A stretch of 64,000 nucleotides of DNA from Phoronis australis (lineage: Eukaryota > Phoronida > Phoronidae): assembly GCA_002633005.1 (NCBI GenBank), contig NMRA01000986.1:2411-66410 (forward strand). Reading direction: 5' to 3'. Position 1 is the first letter of the stretch. Each line of letters opens with the position of its first letter. The notes under the pieces are model-generated. The model had not been told where the DNA came from. It made no database searches and was given only the letters and a program-made list of their open reading frames with translations. Positions 34,530-46,567 of this stretch are shown piece by piece. The translations under genes and the position numbers were made by a program.

Positions 34530-34872
34530 TTTGCCCAAATAGTGCCCGCTTCCAAACAAGGACTTAGTGTTTGACCCTTCGTTGCCTGCGGGCTAATCAC
34601 CAGTGTGCAGTGCTGTACCTTCTCTAATCGACCATAGTTGGCTCCTTGGTGGTGGAGCTTTGCAGTTAATATGTATGGCAATGACCGCATCTCCATTGAC
34701 AGTACTAAACGATGAACGCTGCAAGTGCAAAAAGAACAGGTGTGCTGGGAAACTGAGTTTGTGCTGCAATGCTGGGTCAAACTTTACAGAAATGTGCAGC
34801 TGTGACAACTGTAGTAAGTTCAGCAACACTGACTGCATAACATTGTATAGTTCTTTGACAAGTCAACCCTAA
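34530..34872 (+). pseudogene. Cysteine-rich (CxC) C-terminal region of the element's gene
   Basis: The frame runs PNKDLVFDPSLPAG, an in-frame TAA near 34590, then continues to TAA at 34870-34872. The key part is WLLGGGALQLICMAMTASPL, then DERCKCKKNRCAGKLSLCC, NAGSNFTEMCSCDNCSKFSN. The spacing CxCxxxxC....CC.........CxCxxC resembles the C-terminal cysteine clusters of CxC proteins associated with transposon-like genes in marine invertebrates. The preceding W(L/K)L..G.L...M..(S/P)P block also fits. These clusters probably bind zinc. The upstream stop shows decay. Confidence 0.6.
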
Positions 34873-35799
34873 GTAGACCTCCAACCCCGTTATTTCCTTT
34901 TTTGTATTAAAAAGTTAATTTTATTTGTTGATTAAGTCATAGAAAGTACATACTTTGATCATTGTCATGTGTTTGTCTCATACTGCTTGATAAACGCTGT
35001 CAGAATAATCTATTATTTTCATACAGTCTTTGTGCACATTCACAGAGATCATTCAGCTATATTGTTTTTGTACTATAACGTATTTCTGGTGTATTATGCA
35101 AACAAGCTGTATTTTACACCATTAGTCAATAATTTAGTCATTGAGGCACAAGTTTTGCCCAGTCTCAAGTGTTTTGTGTTATTTTTGTTGCCTGACAATG
35201 CCAGAATAACTTCCTAGCAACATTCAGACTTAATTTGCATTTTTGCCACTAGGTGTCTCTTTAGTTTTTTAAATTTCACTGTTTACAATTAATTTACAAT
35301 AGTAAAACATGTAATGTGAGTGTAATATTGTTCAATACAATGGCACTGATGGGACCATACTACTTGTTTTACAAAAAATCAACAAAACTGTTGTTTTTAC
35401 AAATATGAGTTTACTAAGCTCTTTGGTGATTATTAGGTGACTTCAAACTCAAATTTCTCAAAAATGTGCAACTTTACATGTGGGAAATTTTTAGATTTTG
35501 AAAACACTCTAATAAATGAATTAAAAAACACCAAAATAAAATTGACCCCCTAAAGTACTCACAAAAACCATTTTCTAGAGGCCCTACAAAATCTGGCCCA
35601 CCGACTACAAAGACTGTTTTTATCATGTGATATCTTGTGCCGCTCTTTAGATCATCAATCGTCTCAGTATCCGAGTAACCAGCACTAGGTTAGGCACCTA
35701 CCTGCTCTCACTTTTCTATAGAACTTTCAAGAAGTAATATTATATATGACCTACTGTCCTTCATTCCACTTTTAGTTTCCTCATGCTTTAAAAGACTCA

Positions 35800-37670
35800 A
35801 CCTAGACCCAGTTAGACTCATATTAGGCTAGCTTGGTTTACTCTCTGCCGGCTCCCTAGACTCACCTTGGGTCCAATGGGATTGACTCTGGACGCATTAT
35901 CTTATGTGATACTCGCGATCAGCGAGAATCTATTGTGGAATCTGGGTGCAAATGGCTTCAAATACTTGCTTAGCAAGTCCGCAACCAAACGAACTAATTC
36001 CGTCAGTAGAGTTATATCACGTGTTCGGGTCACCCATTTTAGAAACTAGTCTTCCCGTTGACGTGAGGAATCTGGGCATCAGTTAAATGCTCAGAACGTC
36101 AGACATTTACGTGTAAGTTGCTACAGTACGTAGCGCTTACCCTCGATACGGCTAAAAATTGTGCACGGGTCTTGTATGTTAGTATTTGCCTTGAATTAAA
36201 ATGATAAATCACTCATTTGCGATGTTTTCGTTCGTTTCGTTAATGTTGTCTAAGAGATACCTTATAATTTCTGGTCCCATTGAAATATCATATAATTTAT
36301 CTTTATTTGTAATGGGAAACCAATATTTCACTAAAGGCTTTTCATGAGGACCATTCCACCCTCATAAAAATTCGCTTACCTGAAATGACCAACACTTATT
36401 ACTTGGCTTCGTAGTCAGTTTTAAATGTGTCAGCAAGCTTGTTCTTTCCCCATTATACAGTACGTTGATTAGATACTGAAGCCCTGGACATGTCACGTGT
36501 TTAAAAGACTTCACTTCATTCTGACTAGACTCAGAGCGCGTTAGGATACTCGAGAGTATCTATACTACAGAGGCGCAAACTCGGATATCTCCCCATCTGA
36601 ACTTCCATCTCAGTAACTATTATTATCGCGGTTAAAAGTGTCAGTGCAAAAGTTGATTGGGGAGTACCCTCTGCTTAATTTTATGGTGTACGTCGGCAAC
36701 ATTTGCATGAAATAAAAAACAAAATCTCAGCACAAAATGCACTGTAACGGTTGGCCGACATCCCGAATAGCAGCAATCTTAATAAACAATTCGAATTAAA
36801 ATTCTAATTCGTGGTATTGACATTGTTTTAGAAAGTTTGCAGTCTCGCAACGAGTTTCTTGTCTTCCAAACAGATACTGGTGTAGGGCTACAGTGTACAG
36901 TAGTTTACGTTTACCGACGTCATTATCGTGATGGTTGAACTTGTTATACAGCAAAGGACGGAAGATAACATGAAATTTTCGCAGGCACCCTACACGTGAT
37001 GGCACACCAGTGGAAATCTATCAAAAATCTAAATGTTTGAAAAGTCATGTTTGCTAAGCTAAGAGTCTGCCGTATTCTCCACCGGCTCTATTACAAACTG
37101 ATAACCACGGCAGGAAATTGACGTGGCCACTTCAAAGTATTAATTCATTCAAATTTGTTATTTCGTTAAATTGTATCGTCACACTATTTTAACACATTAT
37201 TATATCGGCTTAAAAGCCAGTATCATATCCTTATTTCGGGGATTGGTAAGTACGAAATCATTCACGATTTTGTTGATGTACAATGATCTAATTTGCGCTA
37301 ACTCTGCTAAAATTAATCTAGATCTTGTCTTAAATATAAAAATTCCAGAGCAGATAAAACTCACCAGAAATGACGAGTGCATGCAATTCCTTTCACAGAC
37401 CCTCTGCGACTCGCGTGTGTTTACACTGGTTATTAGAGTACTGCCGGTTTCTGCGTATTATGATTGGCTACCCTGATGTGCCATTGCTCTAAGCTGAATA
37501 ATCAATCGTTCATGCTTCACATGTCTTGTCAAATCACACAAAAACACAAGTCCTTGCTTATCTTGAGACGAATATCATTTTTGTTATGTTTAATGTGCCT
37601 AATATGCCACCGTCTGGAATGTATCGAGCTTGTATACAGTGGAATGGTTGCGTGTTTCGCATTGTTATTC
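35800..37670. repeat. Unit 1 of a threefold degenerate large repeat
   Basis: Ordered blocks in this unit are ACTCACCTTGGGTCCA (near 35860), TTCAAATACTTGC (near 35960), a TTTTAGAAACTAG block (near 36040), CTTACCTGAAATGA (near 36378), GACTTCA...CTGACTAGACTCA (near 36510), a GCAGTCTCGCAACG block (near 36840) and ACTCACCAGAAATGA (near 37360). All recur in the same order in units 2 and/or 3. Several blocks read on the minus strand look like exon ends with splice donors (TCATTTCAG then GTAAG; TCATTTCTG then GTGAG). Confidence 0.65.
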
Positions 37671-37679
37671 GTCGGTTCA

Positions 37680-38800
37680 TGCTTCAAAAAGGCTCACCTT
37701 GTGCCAATTAGACCCATTCCGGGCCAGTTAGACTAACCCTCGGCCTATCTATACTCACCTTGGGTCCAAGGCTATTCATTCTGGGAGTAGTGTGTGAGAT
37801 TACCGCCCATAGAGAGCGACACTTCGGGGTCGTAATGGTAAGCAGTTTTCAAATACTTGCCTAGTGTGTCAATTGTCAAAACCTTGCTTACAAAGTGATT
37901 CCGCCAGTATAGCCATGTCGCGTTTTTTGATCAATTTATTTTTTGAAACTAGTTTTCTAGCTGATATAGTCGAATTGAACATCATTTTTAATGCTCGGAA
38001 TAGTTGACCATTCAAAAAACGAACAACTTTCTTCATTAAATCTGATTATTTTCTAATTCATGATGTTAACATTGTTACTGAAGGTTTTGTAGCCTCCCAA
38101 CGTGCCTGTCTTGTCTTGAATACAGTTACATTCCTCAACGGTGTGAGATAGTGTACTTTGGTTTTGTATAATGACAAACATGTATTATAGCAATGTTCAG
38201 AACATAACACAAACTTGTCGCTGGCACTGTATACTTGATGACAAGTCATTGGAAATTGATCAAAAAATGTTTGAAAAGGTTGGTTTATCTGCGAATAAAC
38301 TGCATTCATAAAATTGTATATCTCACTCATATACATGCATCTGCAAGTGTTATACTCACGGGATGAGTTGTACTCATAAACATTTTTCCGGTGTGTAAAC
38401 TTGATTTTAACCGGTGTAGTCGTATGAGGCACTTTGAGACTCACAACCGCATTAAGCAGGGGATCACGTGATCACTGCAAAGGGTGATCAATTCAACGAT
38501 TGTGATTTTGTTCAGTTGCGTCGTAAAACTATTTTAATAAATTATAATCTCAGACTAAAACGAATTGTCTTGTGTGTGTGTATGCAGAACTCCTCTAAGT
38601 AGCATTTTATTCGTAGTTTAATGTCACGCAATCATCTAATTTATCATCCTCTCCTGAAATCAATCTAGATCTCCTTTTATCAATAAAAATGCTACAGCTG
38701 AACAAACTCACCAGAAATGAAAAGGGTCCGATTCCTTTCCCAGACCCTCTTTGACTATCGTGACTTTGTCCGTGAGCACCGCTTGTTGAACTCACGGCTG
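37680..38800. repeat. Unit 2 of a threefold degenerate large repeat
   Basis: Contains ACTCACCTTGGGTCCA near 37753, TTCAAATACTTGC near 37850, GAAACTAGTTTTC near 37945, a GTAGCCTCCCAACG block near 38090, a CATTGGAAATTGATCAAAAA block near 38245 and ACTCACCAGAAATGA near 38708. It lacks the CTTACCTGAAATGA segment seen in units 1 and 3. Confidence 0.65.
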
Positions 38801-38829
38801 TTCAGCCCTTAACGGATTATTCTACTAGC

Positions 38830-39610
38830 AGTCGTTTTATGCTTAAAATGACTTCACCTGGGTCCAGCTAGACTCATCGTAGGTCCAACTAGATTCATCC
38901 TTTTCGCACGTTCAGAATGAGGGGCTACTCGTGACAATGTGTGTATGTGGTTTTCATATACTTGCACGAGTGAGAATACTGCCAGGGCGCTGTTAACGAA
39001 CTGAGTCCTCCTAGTATAGTTATGTCACCTGTTTTTGATTAATTATTTTTGAAACTAGATTTTCGGTTGAAGTAGGCCTAATGAAGCTGGGCAACAACAT
39101 GAATGCTCGGTAAGTCGCACGTTTATGTGGACGTTGACACGAATCATTTATCACCGATAGCAGCTACATGTAGTAAATTACATAACGTTCTTCAATGTCA
39201 AGTGTGCGCCTTAAATTTGACTTCTATGTCACTCATCTGCGATGTATTTTTCCATTTATGCTAATTTAAAGTGTAACTTTTCTATTTCGCGCTCATTGTA
39301 GCTCGATACATTGAAATAAAATGCGACTTCTGAAAATTGTAGGTGAGATGACGCATATACGTTTTCCACTTATTCACAACGCACAGACCAAAGTTTCCTT
39401 AAACACATCCCTTAATAACCACCTTTACAAAAAATCACTTACCTGAAATGATAAAGACTTGTTACTTGGTCCCTGTCCGTCTCACGTGTGTTGCCGAGCG
39501 GCTATCCGCTACAATATATATTGTTCTGTTACTGGCAGCCAGGAAATTACATCACTGAAGACTTCACATGAGTCTGACTAGACTCAAAACACACAGGAAG
39601 ACTATACGAT
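38830..39610. repeat. Unit 3 of a threefold degenerate large repeat
   Basis: Contains ACTCATCGTAGGTCCA near 38875, TTTCATATACTTGC near 38953, GAAACTAGATTTTC near 39051, a TCACTCATCTGCGATGT block near 39228, CTTACCTGAAATGA near 39440 and GACTTCACATGAGTCTGACT near 39560. It lacks the GCAGTCTCGCAACG part, so unit 3 is truncated relative to unit 1. Confidence 0.65.
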
Positions 39611-42600
39611 AAGTCTCCTATGGCTCGCAGTCCGACTTTTTCTTTTAGGGTTTTGTTTATCGGTGTCGATGGATTACGACTGGTATGGGCCTTAGAAATC
39701 GATCACTTTGACAAAAAAGCGAACGTGTTAATTAAGCGGGGGATACGAGCGCACGCATTCGAGTTAATTGATGTCATGCCTAAATGAGTTTTGTTGATCC
39801 AAAGCAAGTATTTGCTCCATTCACAATAAGCTGGCTTTTGAGGGTGTTTTTGTGTCTGTTCGAATACAATAAATGGAATGCAATAAAAAACTTGTTGGAT
39901 GTGCCGTTCATGCCCTCTAGGGAAGAATATTAAATGCAAACAAAAGTCTTTCGCTGAGTCCATGGAAGACTCTGTCGCTGCCTATATCATAACCACATAC
40001 ATGTATAAATCCTGGCAGATAATCTCCACGTTATCTGTAGTCAACAGTCGAGGTTTATTCAACCTACCATTTCATTGTATGCTGTAGTTTCAATAGCGTG
40101 ACACCGAGGGCGCTGGCCCACATGACCAATTCAGTGTTTTCCTGAACAGGCAAATGTTTATTTAGACCTTCGTTTTGAGTGTCAATATTTTACCAAATTC
40201 TCCGGAAAATGACCTAGACATACAGTCACTTCGTCATTCATTCTGAACGCCTTTTAGCGCTCCTTAAACTGAAGTCGTTGCACTACTTTTAGGGATTTCT
40301 GTTTGGACCGCTTTGCGTCCTCTCACTTACGATGGGTGACCAAGGAATTAGTCAAAAAATGTTTCGTGAATTCAATGAATCTTTTATACTTAATGATTAA
40401 AGGCCTTTAAAATCCTTATCTCAAAGTACATTCTAGTTAAAAAAATTAAACATAGTTACCAAATTAAGTAATATGTAACACGGCATAATGCTCACATCCT
40501 TTCTGTTGTCAAACTTAAAGCCTTTTTTGCACAATTTTGAACCTCGGCCGAGATCGTAAAATCCTCGACTATTCTTGTCTATTTCCGTGACATGAGTTCC
40601 AGTGTGTCAGTTCAGGAACGATTCCTGAATACCAGGCAAGTTGTCCTTGAAAACGTATTGTCATGACCGTCAGCGTAAATGCGTTGTTTCTTTGTTTGGT
40701 TGTTTGTGATTCCCATTTTGGTTCTTTTTATACAAATTTGATTATTTATTTCATAATCTAGGTGTTCTTTGCATATTACGAATGGTATTAATGCATAACC
40801 ATACGTTTGAAGTACCGTCGCAATGTCTCCGTCGTGGCCAACGCTCGGCTACTAATTGAGGGTACTTCAAATTAGCAACAGTACCCGTTGAGGTAATAAC
40901 TTAGAGGGAAACAGTTTCTTGATCAACAGATGTCTTATCCTTATTGCCATATCTTGAAACTGATGCAAAGTACCAATCTGAAGTGTCACGGTGACTACCC
41001 GGACGTGTGACTTCAGTGCGTAATTGGCGGCAAATTCTCACCGGCTCTACTGGCCCGTTAAAAATGTAACATAGAAAAAAAAACACCCACAAACGGCGAT
41101 GTTTTGACAAAAAAAAACAAAGTTTTATCTCAAAACAAAGAGTTCCATATCCGACGTGGAACACATTGTGTGCTTGATTTGGCTAAGTGGGAATTATTCG
41201 TTTTACTTAAACTCGTTAATACTTATGTTATACCATTTGGCACCATGACAAGTTTTCTACCTGAAATTATTTCGCCACCAAATGGTAGCCCATTATCTTG
41301 GTAGTCAGCCGCCCGACCGTAGCGAAGTCGCTTCTAAACTTATTTCCCATCTTTTCGCAAGTTTAACTGTCAGAATATTCTAACTGTATAGCAATTTTAT
41401 TCAATAATTTTATGTTGCATGTTCATTGTTCTGTTTATACTGTTTGTTTACCAGAGTTAATTAAACCCAGTAAAACACGGTTAGCCTAGCCCGCCATGGT
41501 CGGCCTCCGTTGCTCAATCGTTGTCGCAGCCTGTTAATAGTCCCTAATTTAATACAGTGTACAAGTGCCATAAAATATCTTTGTAAGTATACGGCATTGA
41601 TGATTTAAACCATTTATTCTGATAAAACAGCCGGGAACAGCACGCCTTCATCTTTTGTCAGTGCGAATGGTCTCGATCGATCTGCACCGGGTCATCGGCT
41701 GCAGGTCCAAGCCCGGCAAAATAATTTCTGTCAAAACTTATTTTGCCACATTTTGTTAACATTTTCAGTACAAATTGTCCCTATTTTGGTTTTTATAAAA
41801 GTTGAAGTCCGCTGTTATTTCATCCCCGTTTGCAGGCTGGTAACAGACACTGCTCCAGTCGTACAGCCGGAGTATAGACCTAATTCATGCTGACAGGAGG
41901 CGCGTTCCAAAACGAAGCTCGCTACGATAGCTCTGTTGGCTTATCCGCATAGTTGTATTCCACGTGGTGCTCTAACGGCTATAAAAAATACCGACAATTG
42001 CCTGTTTTACAATCCCTAAGAACGTTGAGATTCGGAAGCGTTGGGTCGATGCCATACGCCGCGACGAAGGAAAATATCTCCGTGTAAAATTTATCAATGT
42101 TTTCGGATAGTTAGATCCTATTGCCGCATTTCGGTTGCCGAGCATCATAGCAACCCAAGAGAATCTTCGACCAGCAAGGCTGTGTTTTCATGACTACGGC
42201 GGGTTGAAACATGATGAATTTTTCTTTCCAAAAAGGACAGGGCCGGCTCTCAATCCCTCGATTTTGGGGCCAAATATCGGCCCTATTCCCCTCTCAAAAA
42301 TATTGAAACATCACGCGAAGTTCCTTCCAACGCCGGAGGCCTAAAAATTCCCTTGCAGTGCCTGAAAATTTCTCTCCGAAGTTCAAATCACCTGTAACCA
42401 CAAAGGTCAAAATTTCAAAGAGCACAAAATGCTACTTGAGACAGAGCCTATGAGGGCTTGCAACCGGGCGGGAGTGCTATTAATGGTGATCGGGAGGTAG
42501 ATTTTCCCCTCACTCGGCGAAAATTCCCCTCTCCGGCATAAGGCACAGGGGCCTTTCCCTTCGGATGAACGAGGCCCCTGAAGAAACATGATAACTGTGC

Positions 42601-45540
42601 TTGCTCTGTCCAATTAACTGAAATTGAGCTCTAAAACGGGGTTATGATTTGGACGAAAAAAATAATTAGGTGTTTTAATTTTAAAATTCAACTCGGTCCA
42701 GATTGATATTTGAAATTGGCCTAACACGTAAAATAGAAGTAATAATTAAAACCAAGGAAGCAGAATTGATTGTGAAATGATTTTTATTTTCAACTTTTAT
42801 TTTAATAAAAATATATTTAGTAACATCATGTATTCTTTCAGATCAATGACAAATCAACTGTCAGTTCCGGTAGTCCTGAGGACCTAGGCTATACTGAGTA
42901 TGCTTGATGTTAATATTCTTGATCAACAAATTAAACCAGATGTGACAAATTGCACATGACAGCAAAATGCGATGAGCCACCTCTGTCGAATATAGCTTCA
43001 ACTCGTGAACAATACGAGCAGATGACCCTGATAGTGTATAAAGCATCTTTATCAACAATTTATAAGAAGAAACGTAACCCTACATTCAGCATAATACCTA
43101 TCTGTAACACTACGAACACCGCAATTTGATCATATTTACTTTTCATGTTTCGAACCTAGTTTTCCGAAAAAAACTTATGCCGTTTCGTCAGACAACTCTT
43201 TGGTGCATTGACATGTTCTCTGATTTATTTTTCTACGTCTATGTGTTTATCATTGACACATTCTTAGGATTTAATATCGAGATTGAACTCGAAGGACCGG
43301 CTATTTAGCTCACGCAATGTTAATTTCAGCTTTGTTTATTGCAGTTAGCCTCGCTTTGGATTTTAATATCTGCCGCGTGAGTTGGGTCTATAGACCACTT
43401 AAGCCTGGGTTCCTGAATGAATTGTACTTCCGGTTTTGCGTTTAGTTCAAAATGGCGGAGTGACCTTCGGGTCGGAATCGTGAGTGACGCGTTTATTTAA
43501 ACTTTCTTCGACCAGGGATCGTGTATTAGTTATGGGATAAGTACTGCGTTGTTCCTTATAACGTCTTCTAACCATTTAATAAGGATTAAATACGTGTGCT
43601 TCTGGGACTTTAATATTACAGTTGGCATTTTGCCACTGATCCGTCCAATAATGTGATTGGATCTTTATTTACTATTGGCCTAACTATAAATAAATGATGC
43701 TAAACAAGCTGTGGTTGCTGGGGGGAAGAAGGGGGGTGGTGGCACACAAGTATCATTCAACAGCACAGGTGGCACTGAACAGCAGCGGCCAATTTGCGCT
43801 ATCAAAACATTAAAATCTAGGGGTAGGCCAGGTTGGGGGCATTTTTAGTTAGCTGTTATATGTAGGCAAAGTGAAATAAATGTGTTTTTTTGTATTTGTG
43901 AACATGTTGAGAAAGACAAAAAGACCACTAGCTCGGCTGTAGAAGCAGTTTTCTTCACGATTTCAAGCTGGTGGCCCCCTGTTGCAATTGCGCATTGCTG
44001 GGTAGCAACTGAGAAATTGGCCGCAATTTCAGGTAACCCTTAAAAAAGTCAAATTTGCAAAATAACTAGTTGGTGACAGTACAGTTGGACCATATTTTAT
44101 GGGTCGGTACAAAAGTTGTTTTCGGAGTCTTATGTTGGCTTTAGTCGAGCATTTCCATGGAAGTGGTGGGCTTGGGATGAAAAGTGCCGATTTTGCGGTT
44201 TTTTGCACCTATTTTTCTTAGTTTAGCCTAGTCTTCAGTGGGAGTGAAAGGGTCAAAAATACAAGAGAGAATAAAGTTTCTGTGATCCTCTGTAGTGCTT
44301 GAGATGGGAAATGACTAAAAACTTCATATGCAATTTTCGACAGAGTAAAGAACACAGGGGCGGAGTTAACGGGGGGCAGGGAACAGGAATAACCAGAATT
44401 TCGCCACATGCGCGCACCCAACTTGAAATTTAGGGATGCAGAGGACTTGAACCATTGAGTCAATGAACCTTATGACTAAAAATGGGTAAACGGGGTTTGT
44501 TCAAAGCCATGCATTGTGCATTAGCCCCCCCTCCCCCCAGGGTGCACGCATATGCCAGTCACCCATTCGCGCCTCAAAATGCCAAATGGAAACTGGGAAA
44601 ATTTTAGGGGTGCCATGGCCCCCTTGACCCTCCTTATTCCGCAACTGGAAAAGGTGAACAATCAATTGACATGTGGTCTGATAGGCAAACTCCTGTGAGA
44701 ACTTTTGTGTTCCGTCACACGTTTTATAACTGTTTGATGTAACCTCGGCAGCCATTCGTTAGCTTTACATCTAGGAAATGAAATGGCGGACTGTCACCGA
44801 TTTTTGCCTTTTCAATATCTTTGCGAATCAAATTTTCTCTCTACTGCAGATACTCGATTCTGCCGAGCTACATGTAATAGCCGCGTGCCTGGCTGCCGAT
44901 TTAACACGTGTGCCATTCACATTGTGTGAATACAGGACAGCAAGTTAGACAAAATTCAGCGAAAAATGCACACCGAAAAGACGCAACCACAACTTTCCGA
45001 TTCACATTTCTTGAACATATTCCAATTAAACTCCGACTTGGCTTTTCAAAAGACCGCAAACGATATCCACATTTACACTTCCTCCATCAGCCATGCAAGT
45101 TTGTTTAGGTAAAGCGCTATCTGTTGAAAATTCGCCTTTTCGATCTGAAAAGTCCACACGACCAATACTAGTTTCATATGAATGGCCAAAAAAGCTGGAG
45201 CGAACAGTAGCTCAAAAGCTACCGTTTTGGTCAGATAGAGGAACTGCCCGCGTTGGGGTATTTTAGCAACACATGTCCCTTTGTTTCCAAATCTCTTGAG
45301 TCGCTAAAATGAAGTAAAAACGCGTTTATATTCTGCCATAAATGGATTGATGTGACGACCTAACAAATGTCCCTCGCCCCTACGCATGTGGGTCCATTTA
45401 AGCACACGGTCTGGCTACAGAAATGCTTTAACAAAAACTCCAGTAGTTTTGGAGCAACTCAAAGTTTCAGCATTGCGCTAGAAAAGTTGCCCTCACATTC
45501 CAGGCGTTTTGCCTCTACAGTACAGACACTGAATTATTAG
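39611..45540. other. Intergenic region, largely unassigned
   Basis: No gene is supported in these 5.9 kb. An 11 bp inverted repeat (TTTGAAGTACC at 40806-40816 and its complement at 40861-40871) could form a hairpin. A segment at 44737-44796 (with GATGTAACCTCGGCAG and AATGGCGGACTGT) matches, in reverse, the interior of the MITE at 58214-58807. It is therefore a fragment of that family. Confidence 0.45.
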
Positions 45541-45554
45541 AGTCTCTCCGCTGT

Positions 45555-45720
45555 CTCTCCGGTCTAGCCACCCGTGACCGTAACCGGATACAGACCGGAG
45601 AGTGAGGCGTGAATCAACCGTGACAGCTGGCGTGATTCTAAGCGTGACTGTATCGGGAGCTTACCATGAGTTAGGCGTGAACGAAGCGCGAGCCAGTCGT
45701 GAGCCAGCTAGGCGTGAGTT
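45555..45720. repeat. GGCGTGA-rich array, left member
   Basis: Seven CGTGA words (mostly GGCGTGA) lie on the + strand within about 125 bp. A local inverted pair, CTCTCCGGTCT and AGACCGGAGAG, precedes them at 45555-45602. The block CCGGAGAGTGAGGCGTGA...ACCGTGAC is shared with the right member at 48106-48135. Confidence 0.65.
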
Positions 45721-45917
45721 TACTTGCATCGCAGATGAAAAAGTAATTTATTAAAAATTATATCAGTAACTGGCAGTGATGTGTGTATTCTCATAGACTT
45801 TTGCTCATGTGAGGTTTAATTTTTTTTTAAATCGTCACGTGCAGTAAAAGACCAAAATTTCCGTCTCAAATATTAAGTCACTTCAGGAAACAGACCTGTG
45901 GACTTTATTTCTCACTG

Positions 45918-45952
45918 ATATATAATTATATATATATATATATATATATATA
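45918..45952. repeat. (TA)n microsatellite
   Basis: An almost uninterrupted run of alternating T and A, with one AATT interruption near its left end. Confidence 0.9.
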
Positions 45953-45997
45953 ATTTGTTTTTATATAAACTAATAAAGAATCTTAACACGCGTGTAA

Positions 45998-46306
45998 ATG
46001 GCGGAAATATTCAATTGCCTTCACTATATGAAGGAGCATAGCATGTCAATTCTGAGTACATTGATCCCAAGTTCCGGCATCATGCGGAGAAAACTGATCG
46101 CGCCCATGCATTTGACGAGTCAAACAGATGACCGCTTTATTATTTTAGTGACGAATTACTCCGGGGATACCGTGTACTCAGTCGAAACGCATGTACTACT
46201 GAGATGGGGGCTACAAATAATTGAACTGCACTACGTATTGAGGACTTTTAAGTCAAAACATTTGCTTGCAGTAAGGGATGGGTATGTCAGAAGGGCGGCC
46301 TATTGA
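45998..46306 (+). CDS. Unidentified 102-codon open frame
   Basis: It starts GTAAATGGCGGAA, a good animal start context, about 50 bp after a TATATAA stretch. It encodes MAEIFNCLHYMKEHSMSILS and continues open to 46306. A possible donor (GGATGG then GTATGT) lies near 46281. No family is recognised. It lies between the two GGCGTGA arrays and just upstream of the LINE insertion. It may be a first exon or a chance frame. Confidence 0.25.
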   Translation: MAEIFNCLHYMKEHSMSILSTLIPSSGIMRRKLIAPMHLTSQTDDRFIILVTNYSGDTVYSVETHVLLRWGLQIIELHYVLRTFKSKHLLAVRDGYVRRAAY

Positions 46307-46555
46307 AATTGTCTGTAAGCCAGTACGGTGCAAAAATTTACAGAGTGACACAATAGTTCACAAGATGCGTAGGCTATTTTTATGGCGAATAACTATATCC
46401 ACCAGTGACAAGTTTCAAGGAGTCCACAGCCATGTAAAGATGACTCTGGACACAGCGTCGCGTTCATTCGTATTTACTAACCGTGGTTACTGTACATTTA
46501 TGTCGTGGATGTGACTGGCTCTTACATGTAAGTCGTAAATTGAACATGTACATGT

Positions 46556-46567
46556 AAGTGTAACACA
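46556..46567. repeat. Left target-site duplication of the LINE
   Basis: AAGTGTAACACA, identical to 47806-47817 and directly abutting the first base of the LINE fragment. Confidence 0.85.

Larger units (their letters stand above)
32464..35607 (+). mobile_element. 3.14 kb DNA-transposon-like element with terminal inverted repeats and a CxC-rich gene remnant
   Basis: TAGTCGGTGGGCCAGAT at 32464-32480 is repeated exactly in inverse at 35591-35607. A second exact 13 bp match lies inside each arm: TTGTGAGTACTTT at 32497-32509 and its complement at 35552-35564, followed by a G-run (C-run). The arms therefore extend about 60 bp with a 10 bp length difference. CAA flanks both ends, a possible 3 bp target-site duplication; TA is an alternative if the terminal dinucleotide is not part of the element. 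Inside, on the + strand, are a broken N-terminal zinc-binding segment (33127-33234) and a cysteine-rich C-terminus (34530-34872). The arrangement suggests a dead copy of an element that carried one spliced gene. Confidence 0.75.

Noticed and set aside
38058-38444. 128-codon minus-strand frame
   Set aside because: It lies inside the degenerate large repeat and is not open in the matching part of the other units as far as I can read.
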